Position numbers and translations under genes: made by a program
From: Mucilaginibacter sp. JRF
Lineage (GTDB): Bacteria; Bacteroidota; Bacteroidia; Sphingobacteriales; Sphingobacteriaceae
Assembly (NCBI RefSeq): GCF_015223065.1
Contig: NZ_JADFBY010000005.1
Coordinates: 225,538-289,537, forward strand
Length of the DNA stretch: 64,000 nucleotides
Direction of reading: 5' to 3'
Shown here: positions 36,303 to 45,980 of the stretch, in pieces
Layout of the letters: each line of letters begins with the position of its first letter
How positions within the stretch are numbered: position 1 is the stretch's first letter
Notes under the pieces: generated by a model
The model's database searches: none
Seen by the model: the letters and a program-made list of their open reading frames with translations, nothing else
What the model was told of the DNA's origin: nothing

Positions 36303-37037
36303 ATGTTTAAAAAGCCTGAAGAAGATCTGAAAATTGATGTTATAGGTGTATTAAGTAAGATTCAAGACAATGGATGGGATGTATACGAAATTGATAAAAA
36401 CAGATATAGGATATTAATCAATGAGAGTGATTCAATAGAAGTTATTGATGACCCCGGTGGTTTTAAGAGCCATGTGTCATGCATCAAAGCAGGAAAGATT
36501 AAAAGTTTTGAACAAGCCACTACAACTCATCTTTTTGTCAATGAAATTTCAAAAGCAGGAAAAACGTTAGGTGTGTTTATTGATGTTGAAAAGCCAATTA
36601 CCTCCGCGAGACTTATTGCTGCGGAACCGGCCAGTAATAAATCAAAGTTCCGATCGATGATTGGAAATCGAATAGTCAATGCAATATTCGACCCTTATTT
36701 TGATGCTGTAGCTTTGCAGAATTTTTTATCGCTAAGCCGTTTAGGTGTTACCTTAAACAAAAATCTGCGCATACTTTTGGCAGAAGGAAGAAAAGCTAAA
36801 ACTTTTGATAAAAATTTTCTTCAAGATTTTCAAAAAGAATTAGAGATATCTGCTGAAGTAAAACAATGCAAATCAGAAAAGGAACATCGACGATTTTTGT
36901 TACTCGATGATGGGGCGACAATAATTGTTGGCTGTTCATTTAATAATTTAGAGAAGAATGAAGTGCTTTTTGAAGAACGTTCAAGTGAGGATTTAGCATT
37001 CTTTGAAGCTGAATGGAATGCGGGATCGTATATCTGA
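36303..37037 (+). CDS. Orphan protein with possible PLD-like C-terminal domain
   Basis: 244 residues, family not recognised with certainty. The C-terminal half (FDPYFDAVALQNFLSL, LRILLAEG, then EHRRFLLLDDGATIIVGCSF) follows the pattern of phospholipase D-like domains. There, the HxK-type catalytic motif is reduced to H-R-R-F, as in non-catalytic binding versions. The N-terminal ~90 residues are a separate small domain. AT-rich and isolated between GC-richer genes, with 264 non-coding bases before it, so it may be acquired. No signal peptide. Confidence 0.5.
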   Translation: MFKKPEEDLKIDVIGVLSKIQDNGWDVYEIDKNRYRILINESDSIEVIDDPGGFKSHVSCIKAGKIKSFEQATTTHLFVNEISKAGKTLGVFIDVEKPITSARLIAAEPASNKSKFRSMIGNRIVNAIFDPYFDAVALQNFLSLSRLGVTLNKNLRILLAEGRKAKTFDKNFLQDFQKELEISAEVKQCKSEKEHRRFLLLDDGATIIVGCSFNNLEKNEVLFEERSSEDLAFFEAEWNAGSYI

Positions 37038-37199
37038 TTTTATATAATTTCTTAGTGATAATTCAGTAGTTGTATTGAACATGTTTGACTTTAATCCCTT
37101 TTTATAAAAAACATGATGCTAATCATTATTTTGTAATATATACCCCGTGCTTTAGCAGGGTTAGAGGTATTTATAGTATTTTTGGAGCCTCAAATTATT

Positions 37200-38219
37200 A
37201 TGGCAAAAAAGGGAATATTATTAGTGAATTTAGGTACGCCTGATAGTCCGTCAACCGCAGATGTGCGCCGCTATCTGGATGAGTTTTTGATGGACCCACG
37301 GGTTATTGATGTAAATGCCGCCTTGCGCACCTTTTTGGTAAAGGCGCTGATAGTACCCTTCAGAGCACCTAAATCGGCCAAGTTATATAAGGAGATATGG
37401 GACGATACCACCGGCTCGCCATTAAAATACTACAGCATTTTACAGCGCGATGCCTTGCAGCAGCGCCTGGGCGATGAGTATATGGTTGAGCTGGCCATGC
37501 GCTACCAAAACCCATCTATTGAGCAGGCTCTTGATAATTTGAAGAACGCGCTGGTTGACAGCGTTCAGGTTATTCCGCTATTTCCGCAATATGCCTCGGC
37601 AAGTACCGGTTCGGTATACGAGAAAGTGATGCGTTTGATGAAGGACTGGCCTACGCCGCCGCCGGTATCATTCGTAAACTCGTTTTATGATGATGACCTG
37701 GTGATAAAAACCTTTGCCGAAAACGCCCGCAAGTACGATATAGCATCGTATGATCATATCCTGTTCAGCTTTCACGGCTTACCGCAGCGCCAGCTGGTTA
37801 AGGCCGATCATACCCACAAGCACTGCTTAAAGGTTGCCGATTGCTGCCAAACCATTAACGATAATAATAAATTTTGCTACTCGGCACAATCATACCACAC
37901 GGCTAAACTGATAGCCGCTGAGTTGAACATTGCCAAAGCGGATTATACCGTGTGCTTTCAATCGCGCCTGGGTAACGACCCATGGGTGCAGCCTTACACC
38001 AGCGAGGTGATACACAAGTTAGCCAAAGAGGGTAAAAAGCGCTTGCTGGTATTTTGCCCGGCCTTTGTTGCCGATTGCCTTGAAACCGTTTACGAGGTTA
38101 CCGAGGAATACGGCGCCGAGTTTAAAGCCCTTGGCGGTGAAGATGTTCAACTGGTTGAAAGCCTTAACGACTCGCCCATATTTATCGACGCGCTGGAGCG
38201 TATGGTGCGCAACAACTAA
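37200..38219 (+). CDS. hemH: Ferrochelatase
   Basis: 339 residues from the ATG at 37200; a TTG six codons earlier is in frame but MAKKGILLVNLGTP is the conserved start. Ferrochelatase motifs: LVNLGTPDSP, the catalytic histidine in FSFHGLPQR near 196, and the acidic ETVYEVTEEYG near 295. It inserts ferrous iron into protoporphyrin IX to complete heme. CCQTINDNNKFCYSAQ in the middle includes cysteines, but no clear [2Fe-2S] ligand set. Convergent with waaA, with three bases between stops. Confidence 0.95.
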   Translation: MAKKGILLVNLGTPDSPSTADVRRYLDEFLMDPRVIDVNAALRTFLVKALIVPFRAPKSAKLYKEIWDDTTGSPLKYYSILQRDALQQRLGDEYMVELAMRYQNPSIEQALDNLKNALVDSVQVIPLFPQYASASTGSVYEKVMRLMKDWPTPPPVSFVNSFYDDDLVIKTFAENARKYDIASYDHILFSFHGLPQRQLVKADHTHKHCLKVADCCQTINDNNKFCYSAQSYHTAKLIAAELNIAKADYTVCFQSRLGNDPWVQPYTSEVIHKLAKEGKKRLLVFCPAFVADCLETVYEVTEEYGAEFKALGGEDVQLVESLNDSPIFIDALERMVRNN

Positions 38220-38222
38220 GTA

Positions 38223-39449
38223 TCAGGCGGTTTCGGTACTTTGTATATAGGTCACTATCTTTTCGGTAGCGCCCTTTTGGGTATCAACATATTGCCTGGC
38301 TTGCTGGCAGCTTGCCGCGTAGTAGGCTTCATCGGTATTTAACTGCTCCACAATGGCTATCAGCTCCGCCTCGTTACTTATGGTAAAGCCCGCCCCTATG
38401 CTGATGAGCGCCTTGGCCTCGTTAAATTTAGAATAGTTAGGGCCAAATATTACTGGTATGCCAAATGCCGCGGCTTCCAGTGTATTGTGAATACCCACGC
38501 CAAAACCTCCACCTATATAAGCCATGTTGCCATATTGATATAGTGATGATAGCATACCCATATTATCAATGATAAGGCATTGGTAGTTATTACCATCCTC
38601 GGCCAAAGCCAATGCCGAATATTTTATGGCGCTGTCGGGCGGCAGCATTTCGGCCAGGCGATTTATCTTTTCAATACTTAGTTCGTGCGGGGCGAAAATG
38701 AATTTATGGTCGGGGTGCAGGCTGATCAGTTCGGCCAATAGTTTTTCATCCTCGGGCCAGGTGCTGCCGCATATCATGGTTTTGTGGCCATTTATAAATT
38801 GCTCCACCTCGGGCAGCTGTTTAGGGTTTGAGGCATTGGCGTAAACACGATCAAAACGGGTATCGCCGCTAACAGTAGTATTATTTATGCCGATGCCTGC
38901 CAATAGATGTTTTGAATGCTCATCCTGCAAAAAAAAGTGACGAACGCATTTCAGCATTTTGCGGTGGGTGCCGCCATACCACTTAAAAAACACCTGCCCA
39001 TCCCTGAATATGCCCGATACAATATAAAGCGGCACCCTGCGCTTATACAACTGCGCGAAAAAGTGGTACCAGTACTCGTACTTGGTAAATACCGCTATGG
39101 ATGGATTAATGGTTTTAATAAAGCGTGCCGCATTGCCTGCGGTATCCAGCGGCAGATAGTACACGGCATCGGCAAGGGGCGTGTTCTTACGTACCTCGTA
39201 GCCTGATGGCGAGAAGAAGGTAATCACCACCGGTCGGTCGGGGTAAGCCAGTTTCATTTGCTCAAGCACCGGGCGGCCCTGCTCAAACTCACCTAATGAT
39301 GCAAAATGAAACCATATACTGTTATCATAACGTACAAATGCCTGTTGCTTGCGGCCGTTGAGCCAAAGCTTTGCTTTATTGTTAAAAAAGGATGCCAGCC
39401 ATATAGCGGCATAGTATATGCGTATTCCAATATTATAAAGCACAAGCAT
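38223..39449 (-). CDS. waaA: 3-deoxy-D-manno-octulosonic acid transferase
   Basis: 408 residues. An N-terminal membrane anchor (IGIRIYYAAIWLASFF) precedes a GT-B fold of family GT30. WFHFASLGEFEQGRP with the catalytic Glu near 52, VVITFFSPSGYEV, CGSTWPEDE and GGGFGVGIHNTLEAAAFG are family motifs. It adds Kdo to lipid A at the inner membrane, an essential early step of lipopolysaccharide core assembly. Divergent from the nucleotide-sugar genes that follow. The start matches the usual N-terminus. Confidence 0.93.
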   Translation of the reverse strand: MLVLYNIGIRIYYAAIWLASFFNNKAKLWLNGRKQQAFVRYDNSIWFHFASLGEFEQGRPVLEQMKLAYPDRPVVITFFSPSGYEVRKNTPLADAVYYLPLDTAGNAARFIKTINPSIAVFTKYEYWYHFFAQLYKRRVPLYIVSGIFRDGQVFFKWYGGTHRKMLKCVRHFFLQDEHSKHLLAGIGINNTTVSGDTRFDRVYANASNPKQLPEVEQFINGHKTMICGSTWPEDEKLLAELISLHPDHKFIFAPHELSIEKINRLAEMLPPDSAIKYSALALAEDGNNYQCLIIDNMGMLSSLYQYGNMAYIGGGFGVGIHNTLEAAAFGIPVIFGPNYSKFNEAKALISIGAGFTISNEAELIAIVEQLNTDEAYYAASCQQARQYVDTQKGATEKIVTYIQSTETA

Positions 39450-39527
39450 TATTGAGCAATGAATTATTATATTCGTCGGGGTTAAAAGTACAAATACTAA
39501 CGTATCAATTTCAAATTACATACAGGC

Positions 39528-40508
39528 ATGGCAAGAAAGCGCATACTTATTACCGGAGCGGCCGGGTTTTTAGGCTCGCATCTTTGCGACAGGTTTATTA
39601 AAGAGGATTACCATGTTATAGCCATGGATAACCTGATCACCGGTGACTTGCGCAATATTGAGCATTTATTTAAACTGGCTAATTTCGAGTTCTATCATCA
39701 CGATGTTTCAAACTTTGTACACGTACCCGGCGAGCTGCATTACATATTGCACTTCGCATCGCCGGCCAGCCCGATAGATTATTTGAAGATACCTATCCAA
39801 ACGCTTAAGGTAGGCTCATTGGGTACGCATAACCTGCTGGGTTTGGCAAAGGCCAAAAACGCGCGTATGCTGATAGCCTCAACATCCGAAGTATATGGCG
39901 ACCCAAGCGTAAACCCGCAGCCCGAAGAATACTGGGGCAACGTAAACCCGGTTGGTCCGCGTGGGGTATATGATGAGGCCAAGCGTTTTCAGGAAGCCAT
40001 GACCATGGCTTACCACACCTTTCACGGTGTTGAAACCCGCATAGTGCGTATATTTAATACCTATGGGCCGCGCATGCGCCTTAATGATGGCCGTGTGCTG
40101 CCTGCCTTTATCGGCCAGGCATTGCGTGGCGAATCGCTAACCATGTTTGGTGATGGCTCACAAACCCGCTCGTTTTGTTATGTTGACGATTTGATTGAGG
40201 GTATATATCGCCTGCTGTTCAGTGATTATGCTCAGCCGGTTAACGTTGGTAACCCTGATGAGATAACGATAAGGGAATTTGGAGAAGAAATAATAAAACT
40301 TACCGGAACCGACCAAAAATTAATAAGTTTGCCTTTGCCGGTTGACGACCCTAAACAGCGTCGCCCAGATATTACCAAGGCTAAAGAGATATTAGGATGG
40401 GAGCCTAAAGTATCGCGAAGCGAGGGTTTGAAAATCACGTTTGATTATTTCAAATCGTTGCCGGAGCACGAGATACAGCATAAGGATTTTTCAAACTATA
40501 ATAAATAA
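39528..40508 (+). CDS. UDP-glucuronate decarboxylase (UXS-type SDR)
   Basis: 326 residues. Extended SDR: NAD-binding [10 protein letters not shown] at 10-19 (GxxGxxG), catalytic STSEVYGDP near 118 and YDEAKRFQE with Tyr/Lys near 147-151. [10 protein letters not shown] and [17 protein letters not shown] match UDP-glucuronate decarboxylases, which make UDP-xylose from UDP-glucuronate. Cytoplasmic. It supplies a sugar for surface polysaccharide. Followed 12 bases later by galE, so the two are probably co-transcribed. A role as a related dTDP-glucose-type dehydratase is less likely. Confidence 0.85.
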   Translation: MARKRILITGAAGFLGSHLCDRFIKEDYHVIAMDNLITGDLRNIEHLFKLANFEFYHHDVSNFVHVPGELHYILHFASPASPIDYLKIPIQTLKVGSLGTHNLLGLAKAKNARMLIASTSEVYGDPSVNPQPEEYWGNVNPVGPRGVYDEAKRFQEAMTMAYHTFHGVETRIVRIFNTYGPRMRLNDGRVLPAFIGQALRGESLTMFGDGSQTRSFCYVDDLIEGIYRLLFSDYAQPVNVGNPDEITIREFGEEIIKLTGTDQKLISLPLPVDDPKQRRPDITKAKEILGWEPKVSRSEGLKITFDYFKSLPEHEIQHKDFSNYNK

Positions 40509-40520
40509 ACCTCTTAATTA

Positions 40521-41546
40521 ATGGCAAAAATATTAGTTACCGGCGGCCTGGGTTATATCGGCTCGCACACGGTTGTTGAACTGGTGAACTCCGGGTACGA
40601 ACCCGTGATCGTTGATGATCTGTCGAACTCTCAACCCAAGATACTCGATCAGCTTACCAAAATTATAGGCTACAAACCCGTATTTCATCAGGTTGACCTT
40701 TGTGATGAAAAGGCTGTAGCCAACCTGGTAGCCACCGAGAACGATATTGCGGGCATTATTCACTTCGCGGCATTCAAAGCCGTAGGCGAATCAGTTGCCC
40801 ATCCATTAAAATATTACCGTAACAACTTTTACTCGCTTATTAACCTGCTTAACGGTTATTACGGCAAGCCGCTAAACTTTGTATTCTCATCAAGCTGTAC
40901 CGTTTACGGCCAGCCGGAGGTATTGCCCGTTACCGAGGATGCCCCGGTGCAACCTGCCCAATCGCCTTATGGCAACACCAAGCAGGTGGCCGAGGAGATA
41001 CTGAGGGATATGGTAGCATCAGAAACGCCATACAAAGTAATATCTCTACGCTATTTTAACCCGGTAGGCGCGCACGAAACCGCCCTGATAGGCGAGCTGC
41101 CGATAGGTGTACCGCAAAATCTGGTGCCATTTATCACCCAAACAGCCATTGGCAAGCGCGAAAAGATCACCGTGTTTGGCGATACCTACAACACACCTGA
41201 TGGCAGCTGTATCCGCGATTATATACACGTGGTCGATCTGGCTAAGGCGCACGTATCGGCACTTAAATTTGCCGAGCAGGAAAGCTTTAAAGGCTATGAG
41301 GTGTTTAACCTGGGTACAGGTACAGGCAGCTCGGTACTGGAAGTTATTGCCGCGTTCGAGAAAGCTACCGGTGTAAAACTAAACTACCAGATAGGTGCTC
41401 CCCGCCCCGGCGATGTGGAGCAGGTATGGGGTGATGTAAGCAAATCAACCGAAAAGCTGGGCTGGAAAACCGAACTTGGTTTGGACGAAATGATGTCATC
41501 AGCCTGGGCGTGGGAGAAATACATTGCCGCTAACCCGATAGGATAA
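40521..41546 (+). CDS. galE: UDP-glucose 4-epimerase
   Basis: 341 residues. NAD-binding GGLGYIGSHT near 8-17, catalytic Ser in FSSSCTVYG near 120-128 and SPYGNTKQ with Tyr/Lys near 150. NPVGAHETALIGE and PDGSCIRDYIHVVDLA are signatures of GalE. It interconverts UDP-glucose and UDP-galactose. It lies in a unit with the UDP-glucuronate decarboxylase and ends at a bidirectional terminator. Confidence 0.95.
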   Translation: MAKILVTGGLGYIGSHTVVELVNSGYEPVIVDDLSNSQPKILDQLTKIIGYKPVFHQVDLCDEKAVANLVATENDIAGIIHFAAFKAVGESVAHPLKYYRNNFYSLINLLNGYYGKPLNFVFSSSCTVYGQPEVLPVTEDAPVQPAQSPYGNTKQVAEEILRDMVASETPYKVISLRYFNPVGAHETALIGELPIGVPQNLVPFITQTAIGKREKITVFGDTYNTPDGSCIRDYIHVVDLAKAHVSALKFAEQESFKGYEVFNLGTGTGSSVLEVIAAFEKATGVKLNYQIGAPRPGDVEQVWGDVSKSTEKLGWKTELGLDEMMSSAWAWEKYIAANPIG

Positions 41547-41561
41547 ACAGAATTACATCCA

Positions 41562-41604
41562 TAAAAAAACGAGCCCCGGCAAATCAATTGTCGGGGCTGT
41601 TTTA
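41562..41604. terminator. Bidirectional terminator between galE and ABC permease
   Basis: Stem AGCCCCG (41572-41578) / CGGGGCT (41592-41598) followed by TTTT on the plus strand, and by a T-run on the minus strand (A-run at 41562-41569). Confidence 0.75.
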
Positions 41605-41631
41605 GTTTAATTGTGATGGTTGGTTGTTGAT

Positions 41632-42873
41632 CTATTCGTAACGCAGCGCCTCAACCGGGTCGAGCCTGGCTGCTTTTTTGGCAGGATAGTAACCCGACAT
41701 CAGGCCGATAAGCGTACATACGGCCAGCGAGAAGATAAGCCATATCCACGGCACCGCGAATGAGCCGCTGATGTTTAAGGCTATCAGGTTGCCTATCAGC
41801 ATACCTAATATAATGCCGCCCGCGCCGCCTATCAGGCATATCATAATAGCTTCGAGCAAAAATTGCTTGCGTATAACGGCCGGCGTAGCGCCGATTGATT
41901 TACGCAGACCTATCTCGCGGGTGCGCTCGGTAACTGATACCAGCATAATGTTCATTAAACCGATCGCGGCACCGACCAGGGTAATTATACTTATGGCAAG
42001 CCCCGCACCCGTTAAAACAGCCATTTGTCCGTCAAGCTGCTCCTGTATGGCATCGCTGCGGTTTATATCAAAGTTTTGAGGTTGGCCAACACTCAGGCCG
42101 CGTATGTTGCGAAAATGTGCGGTAGCTTCATCAACGGTGGCATTTAACGCTTCGTTATTGCTAACGGCCACTATGATCTCAAATGATGGGTTTTGCGTGG
42201 TGATGATCTGCTTGGCTTTGAATACCGGTATCAAACAAAACTTATCGCCCCCAAATTGCGAACCCGAACCTTTTGAGGCCAGTATACCTATAATACGGAA
42301 CTGGTTATTGCCGATAAATACAGGCTTATTCAGCGCGTCGGCATTTTTAAATAGTGTCTTTTTTATCTCATCACCGATAATTACCACGTTGTCGCCCCGT
42401 TCCAGCTCCGATGTGGAGAAGTTACGGCCAGCCGCCAGTTTATAACCACTGTTTTGCAGGTAGTTCTCGTTAGTGCCGGTTACTGATATATTGGGGTTGG
42501 TTTTTTCGTTGCCATACTTGGCAATGGCCGAGCCGCTTACCGATAGGTTAATAGCGATGGATGATGGAAGGTTAAATGTTTTGCTGAAGCGGTAAGCCTG
42601 ATCATACCTGATGGATGGATACACCTTACGCTTACCGCCGGGGCCAAAGTTAAGGTCCTCGCCCATATTACGTATGGTGAACGAGTTTGCACCCAGTCCG
42701 GCAAAGGCATCATTAGTGTATTTTTTGATGCCCTCAATGGCTGTAAGTATGCCTACCAGCGCCATTATACCTATTGATATAATTAATGCCGTAAGCGATG
42801 TACGCAACTTATTACCGCTGATGGATTGCAGGGCAATAGCAATATTTTCGCGAAGGGTAGTTTTTACCGCCAT
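41632..42873 (-). CDS. ABC transporter permease of MacB/FtsX type
   Basis: 413 residues. One N-terminal membrane helix (IALQSISGNKLRTSLTALIISIGIMALVGI) precedes a MacB periplasmic core domain of about 250 residues. Three C-terminal helices follow, with the FtsX pattern TRREIGLRKSIGATPxxI-like (TEREIG... REIGLRKSIGATPAVIRKQFL) and ending in GYYPAKKAARLDPVEALRYE. That last string is the hallmark of this family. Likely exports a drug, lipid or peptide with an ATPase encoded elsewhere; none is adjacent. Monocistronic. Confidence 0.92.
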   Translation of the reverse strand: MAVKTTLRENIAIALQSISGNKLRTSLTALIISIGIMALVGILTAIEGIKKYTNDAFAGLGANSFTIRNMGEDLNFGPGGKRKVYPSIRYDQAYRFSKTFNLPSSIAINLSVSGSAIAKYGNEKTNPNISVTGTNENYLQNSGYKLAAGRNFSTSELERGDNVVIIGDEIKKTLFKNADALNKPVFIGNNQFRIIGILASKGSGSQFGGDKFCLIPVFKAKQIITTQNPSFEIIVAVSNNEALNATVDEATAHFRNIRGLSVGQPQNFDINRSDAIQEQLDGQMAVLTGAGLAISIITLVGAAIGLMNIMLVSVTERTREIGLRKSIGATPAVIRKQFLLEAIMICLIGGAGGIILGMLIGNLIALNISGSFAVPWIWLIFSLAVCTLIGLMSGYYPAKKAARLDPVEALRYE

Positions 42874-42947
42874 ATTTAAAACTTGCCGTTAAGACTGTAC
42901 CTATACCGCCTTTGTTACATCATACCTATAATAAAAATAGCCGCATA

Positions 42948-42974
42948 TAAAAAAAGCAGCCGTTTGGGGCTGCT
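42948..42974 (-). terminator. Terminator of the IscA-type gene
   Basis: Stem AGCAGCC (42955-42961) / GGCTGCT (42968-42974); on the minus strand it is followed by a run of seven T. Confidence 0.75.
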
Positions 42975-43000
42975 CTTAATATCTATCAACGTAATGGGTG

Positions 43001-43348
43001 TTATACCGAGAACGAAGTGCCGCAACCGCAGGTGCTGGCCGCGTTAGGGTTATTAAAGGTAAAGCCACGTGCGTTAAGGCCATCCTGAAAATCAATTTGC
43101 ATACCGGCAAGGTAAAGGCCATGTGCCTTGTGCATAAATACCTTTACGCCATCAATATAATATTCCTGGTCGCCATCTTTCTTTTGGTCAAAGCCCAGCA
43201 CATAGTTCATGCCCGAGCAGCCGCCGCCTTCAACGCCAACTCGCAAGCCAAAATCATCACTTATCTCCTGCTGATCTTTTAGTTTTAACAGTTCCTTTAT
43301 GGCTCCCGGTGTAAAGCTTACCGGTGCGGTTTCAACAGCTATACTCAT
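43001..43348 (-). CDS. A-type iron-sulfur carrier (IscA/ErpA family)
   Basis: 115 residues. The three conserved cysteines are present: GGGCSGMNY near 48 and the C-terminal CGCG near 109-112. FTPGAIKELLKL is the usual start of the domain. Such proteins accept and hand on Fe-S clusters to apo-enzymes; in this window IspH is one potential client. The gene has a full -7 box 20 bases upstream and its own terminator, so it is a single-gene unit. Confidence 0.92.
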   Translation of the reverse strand: MSIAVETAPVSFTPGAIKELLKLKDQQEISDDFGLRVGVEGGGCSGMNYVLGFDQKKDGDQEYYIDGVKVFMHKAHGLYLAGMQIDFQDGLNARGFTFNNPNAASTCGCGTSFSV

Positions 43349-43368
43349 CTTATTTAATTGTTAATTCA

Positions 43369-43376
43369 CAAATATA
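43369..43376 (-). promoter_or_regulatory. -7 promoter element of the IscA-type gene
   Basis: TATATTTG on the minus strand, a full match to TAnnTTTG, 20 bases before the ATG. A -33 element is not clear. Confidence 0.5.
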
Positions 43377-43442
43377 ATCTAAAATACACATTTTTGTTTG
43401 GGCCGCCAAGTTTATGACGGCCGCTTAACATTCGCCCGTATC

Positions 43443-43976
43443 ATGAACATATACCCCCTGCTGATAGATATTTTAAAAACCACCCTTGCCGGTACCGGCA
43501 TTGTATGGGTTGCCTTTTACCTGTTCAAGCCCTACCTGGATAGGTTTGAGCGCATCCTCATCGCCTCAAAGGCCAAACCACCGGTTGATCCGTCGCTGAT
43601 GCTGAAGCTACAGGCCTACGAGCGGGTGATATTATTTATTGACCGTATTAACCCCGCCAATATGTTTGTGCGCCTGGGCGCGGCCAACTTTCAGGCTGAC
43701 GAATTGCACCGCATGGTAATAGCCGAAATACGCAACGAATACCAGCACAATGTTACCCAGCAGATATATGTAAGCGAGGCCGCCTGGCAGGTAATGACGC
43801 AACTTAAGGATGATACTATAAATATAATAAATGAGGCCGCGCGCCTGCAACCGGCTGATACAAGGGGTGTTGAATTAGCCAAAATTATACTGCAACAATT
43901 AAGTTTAATGCAAAATGATCCGTATACAACTTCAGCCTATATAATTCGTGCCGAAGGGCATAAAATTATGATCTGA
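43443..43976 (+). CDS. Conserved membrane-anchored protein, unknown function
   Basis: 177 residues from the ATG at 43443; an earlier in-frame GTG/ATG-type start gives an unlikely polar extension. One N-terminal transmembrane helix (YPLLIDILKTTLAGTGIVWVAFYLF) is followed by a helical cytoplasmic domain with LQAYERVILFIDRINPANMFVRL and RNEYQHNVTQQIYVSEAAWQVM. The pattern recurs in Bacteroidota as an uncharacterised conserved protein. It lies upstream of dnaA and may be co-regulated with DNA replication only by position. Confidence 0.65.
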   Translation: MNIYPLLIDILKTTLAGTGIVWVAFYLFKPYLDRFERILIASKAKPPVDPSLMLKLQAYERVILFIDRINPANMFVRLGAANFQADELHRMVIAEIRNEYQHNVTQQIYVSEAAWQVMTQLKDDTINIINEAARLQPADTRGVELAKIILQQLSLMQNDPYTTSAYIIRAEGHKIMI

Positions 43977-44431
43977 AATTCTATCTTTGCACCCCCGGTT
44001 TTTTTAACAATAGAGCGGTTTTAAAACAAAGTTTTCAACTATCAGGCAAGCTGATTTTATCTTGTTGTCTGTTTCTCAGTTGGTTGTGTAAAATGTGCAA
44101 AAAATGGTGTTTTCCACAAACAAACGAGGTTTTAAATCCGTTAAAAAATGAATGTCATAAAGAGCCGGGCTCCCGGGAAGTGCAGGGGAATTAATTAAAA
44201 ATTCAACTTTTAATTAGTAAAATATGCCATTAACAGAATTGCGAAAATTCTAAGGAATTGTTATAATATTTTTAATAATTCGAAGCTGATTTTTCAAAAA
44301 AATAATTTTTTGAAAACGTGAAATTTAAATTTTTTAATCGGCTTTTTTTTTGAATATTCGATGTTCCGTACCAACGCCGAATGATGATTTGTTCGGGGAT
44401 TGTAAATCAAGATATTACTGAAATACTATAT
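43977..44431 (+). promoter_or_regulatory. dnaA leader; possible origin region
   Basis: Non-coding, about 455 bases. TATCTTTG at 43982-43989 fits the -7 box TAnnTTTG. Two 9-mers resemble DnaA boxes: TTTTACACA on the minus strand at 44093-44085 and TTTTCCACA at 44110-44118 (consensus TTATNCACA). From about 44190 to 44375 the sequence is extremely AT-rich, as a DNA-unwinding element would be. It includes an 11-bp perfect inverted repeat TTTTCAAAAAA / TTTTTTGAAAA at 44291-44316. Either autoregulation of dnaA or an oriC segment is possible; two boxes are few for an origin. Confidence 0.35.
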
Positions 44432-45859
44432 ATGGAAAAAACTTGTATAAGCGTTTGGAATAGCTGTCTTCAGATTATTAAGGACAACATACCAGCCCAA
44501 AGTTTCAAAACTTGGTTCGAGCCAATTAAAGCTTTGCGCATGGAAGGCAGTGTTCTGACAATACAGGTGCCCAGCTTATTTTTTTACGAGTGGCTTGAAG
44601 AACACTACGTAGGCTTGTTACGCAAAACCATTAAAAAACAATTAGGCGACGAAGGACGTTTAGAGTACAACATTGTGGTTGAACAGTCGTCGTCAAATAA
44701 GCCGTATACCACCAACATGCCATCAAATGGTAATGGTGCCGAGGGTAAAAATCAGTCAATGCCGATACCGATCTCTATCAATAAGGACATCAAAAATCCT
44801 TTTGTTATACCGGGATTGAAAAAGTTGAATGTTGACCCTCAGCTTAACCGTAACTATACTTTTGAGAGCTTTGTTGAGGGCGATTGTAACCGTTTGGCCC
44901 GCTCGGCAGGTTACGCGGTAGCGGCAAAACCGGGTGGTACCTCATTTAACCCGCTGATGCTTTACGGCGGTGTAGGTTTAGGTAAAACTCACCTGGCGCA
45001 GGCCATTGGTAACGAGATAAAAAAGACCCTGCCCGATAAGCTGGTGCTATATGTATCGTGCGAGAAATTTACACAGCAGTTTGTTGACGCCCTTAAGCAT
45101 AACAACATTAATGATTTTGTGAACTTTTACCAGGCCATTGATGTACTCATTATGGATGATGTGCACAATTTTGCCGGTAAAGAAAAAACACAGGATTTCT
45201 TCTTCCACATATTTAACCACCTGCATCAATCAGGCAAGCAGCTGATCATCACGTCAGACAAAGCGCCGAAGGATCTGGCCGGTTTGGAGGAGCGTTTGCT
45301 ATCTCGTTTCAAGTGGGGCCTATCTGCCGATTTGCAGGTACCTGATCTGGAAACCCGTATGGCTATCCTGAAAAACAAGATCTACCAGGATGGTATCGAT
45401 ATCTCGAACGAAGTGTTGGAGTACGTAGCCCACAATATTGATAACAACGTACGTGAGCTGGAAGGCGCGATGGTATCATTACTGGCGCAATCAACCCTTA
45501 ACCGTAAGGAGATTGACCTGAACCTGGCCAAGCAAATGCTGAAGAACTTTGTAAAAAATTCATCAAAAGAAATTTCGATGGAGTACATACAAAGCCTGGT
45601 TTGCGAGTACTTTGAAGTGCCTATCGAAATGGTTAAATCACAAACCCGTAAGCGCGAAATTGTACAGGCCCGCCAAATATCAATGTACCTGGCAAAGGCT
45701 CATACCAAAAGCTCACTAAAATCTATCGGTCACTTTTTTGGCGGCCGCGATCACTCTACCGTTATCTATGCATGTCAAACCGTTGAAGACCTTATCGACA
45801 CCGACAAAAAATTCAAAGGCTACGTTGCCGACATTCAAAAGAAACTGAAAATGAGCTAA
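44432..45859 (+). CDS. dnaA: Chromosomal replication initiator DnaA
   Basis: 475 residues from the ATG at 44432, the start fitting MEKTCISVWNSCLQIIKD of Bacteroidota DnaA; an ATG 51 bases upstream is in frame but not conserved. Domain I at about 1-85, a short linker, AAA+ domain with Walker A GGVGLGKTHLA near 178-188 and Walker B VLIMDDVHN near 236. Domain IV has the DnaA-box-binding signature GGRDHSTVIYACQ near the C-terminus. It opens the origin and regulates its own gene. It ends at a strong terminator. Confidence 0.97.
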   Translation: MEKTCISVWNSCLQIIKDNIPAQSFKTWFEPIKALRMEGSVLTIQVPSLFFYEWLEEHYVGLLRKTIKKQLGDEGRLEYNIVVEQSSSNKPYTTNMPSNGNGAEGKNQSMPIPISINKDIKNPFVIPGLKKLNVDPQLNRNYTFESFVEGDCNRLARSAGYAVAAKPGGTSFNPLMLYGGVGLGKTHLAQAIGNEIKKTLPDKLVLYVSCEKFTQQFVDALKHNNINDFVNFYQAIDVLIMDDVHNFAGKEKTQDFFFHIFNHLHQSGKQLIITSDKAPKDLAGLEERLLSRFKWGLSADLQVPDLETRMAILKNKIYQDGIDISNEVLEYVAHNIDNNVRELEGAMVSLLAQSTLNRKEIDLNLAKQMLKNFVKNSSKEISMEYIQSLVCEYFEVPIEMVKSQTRKREIVQARQISMYLAKAHTKSSLKSIGHFFGGRDHSTVIYACQTVEDLIDTDKKFKGYVADIQKKLKMS

Positions 45860-45882
45860 CCCCTCATTACACGATAAAAATA

Positions 45883-45919
45883 AAAATGGCCGTATGTTGT
45901 AACATGCGGCCATTTTTAT
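45883..45919 (+). terminator. Terminator of dnaA
   Basis: Long stem AAAATGGCCG...ATGTT / AACAT...CGGCCATTTT around a GT loop, followed by T-rich sequence. Confidence 0.8.
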
Positions 45920-45980
45920 TTTCTAACTGGTAAATCGTTTTAAATTAAAAAAGCGATATATTTACTAAAACCTTCATCCT

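Noticed and set aside
37182..37199. TTG start for hemH
   Set aside because: The conserved protein start MAKKGILLVNLGTP is six codons later.
44381..44431. Earlier ATG for dnaA
   Set aside because: Family alignment by eye begins at MEKTC; the extension is not conserved.
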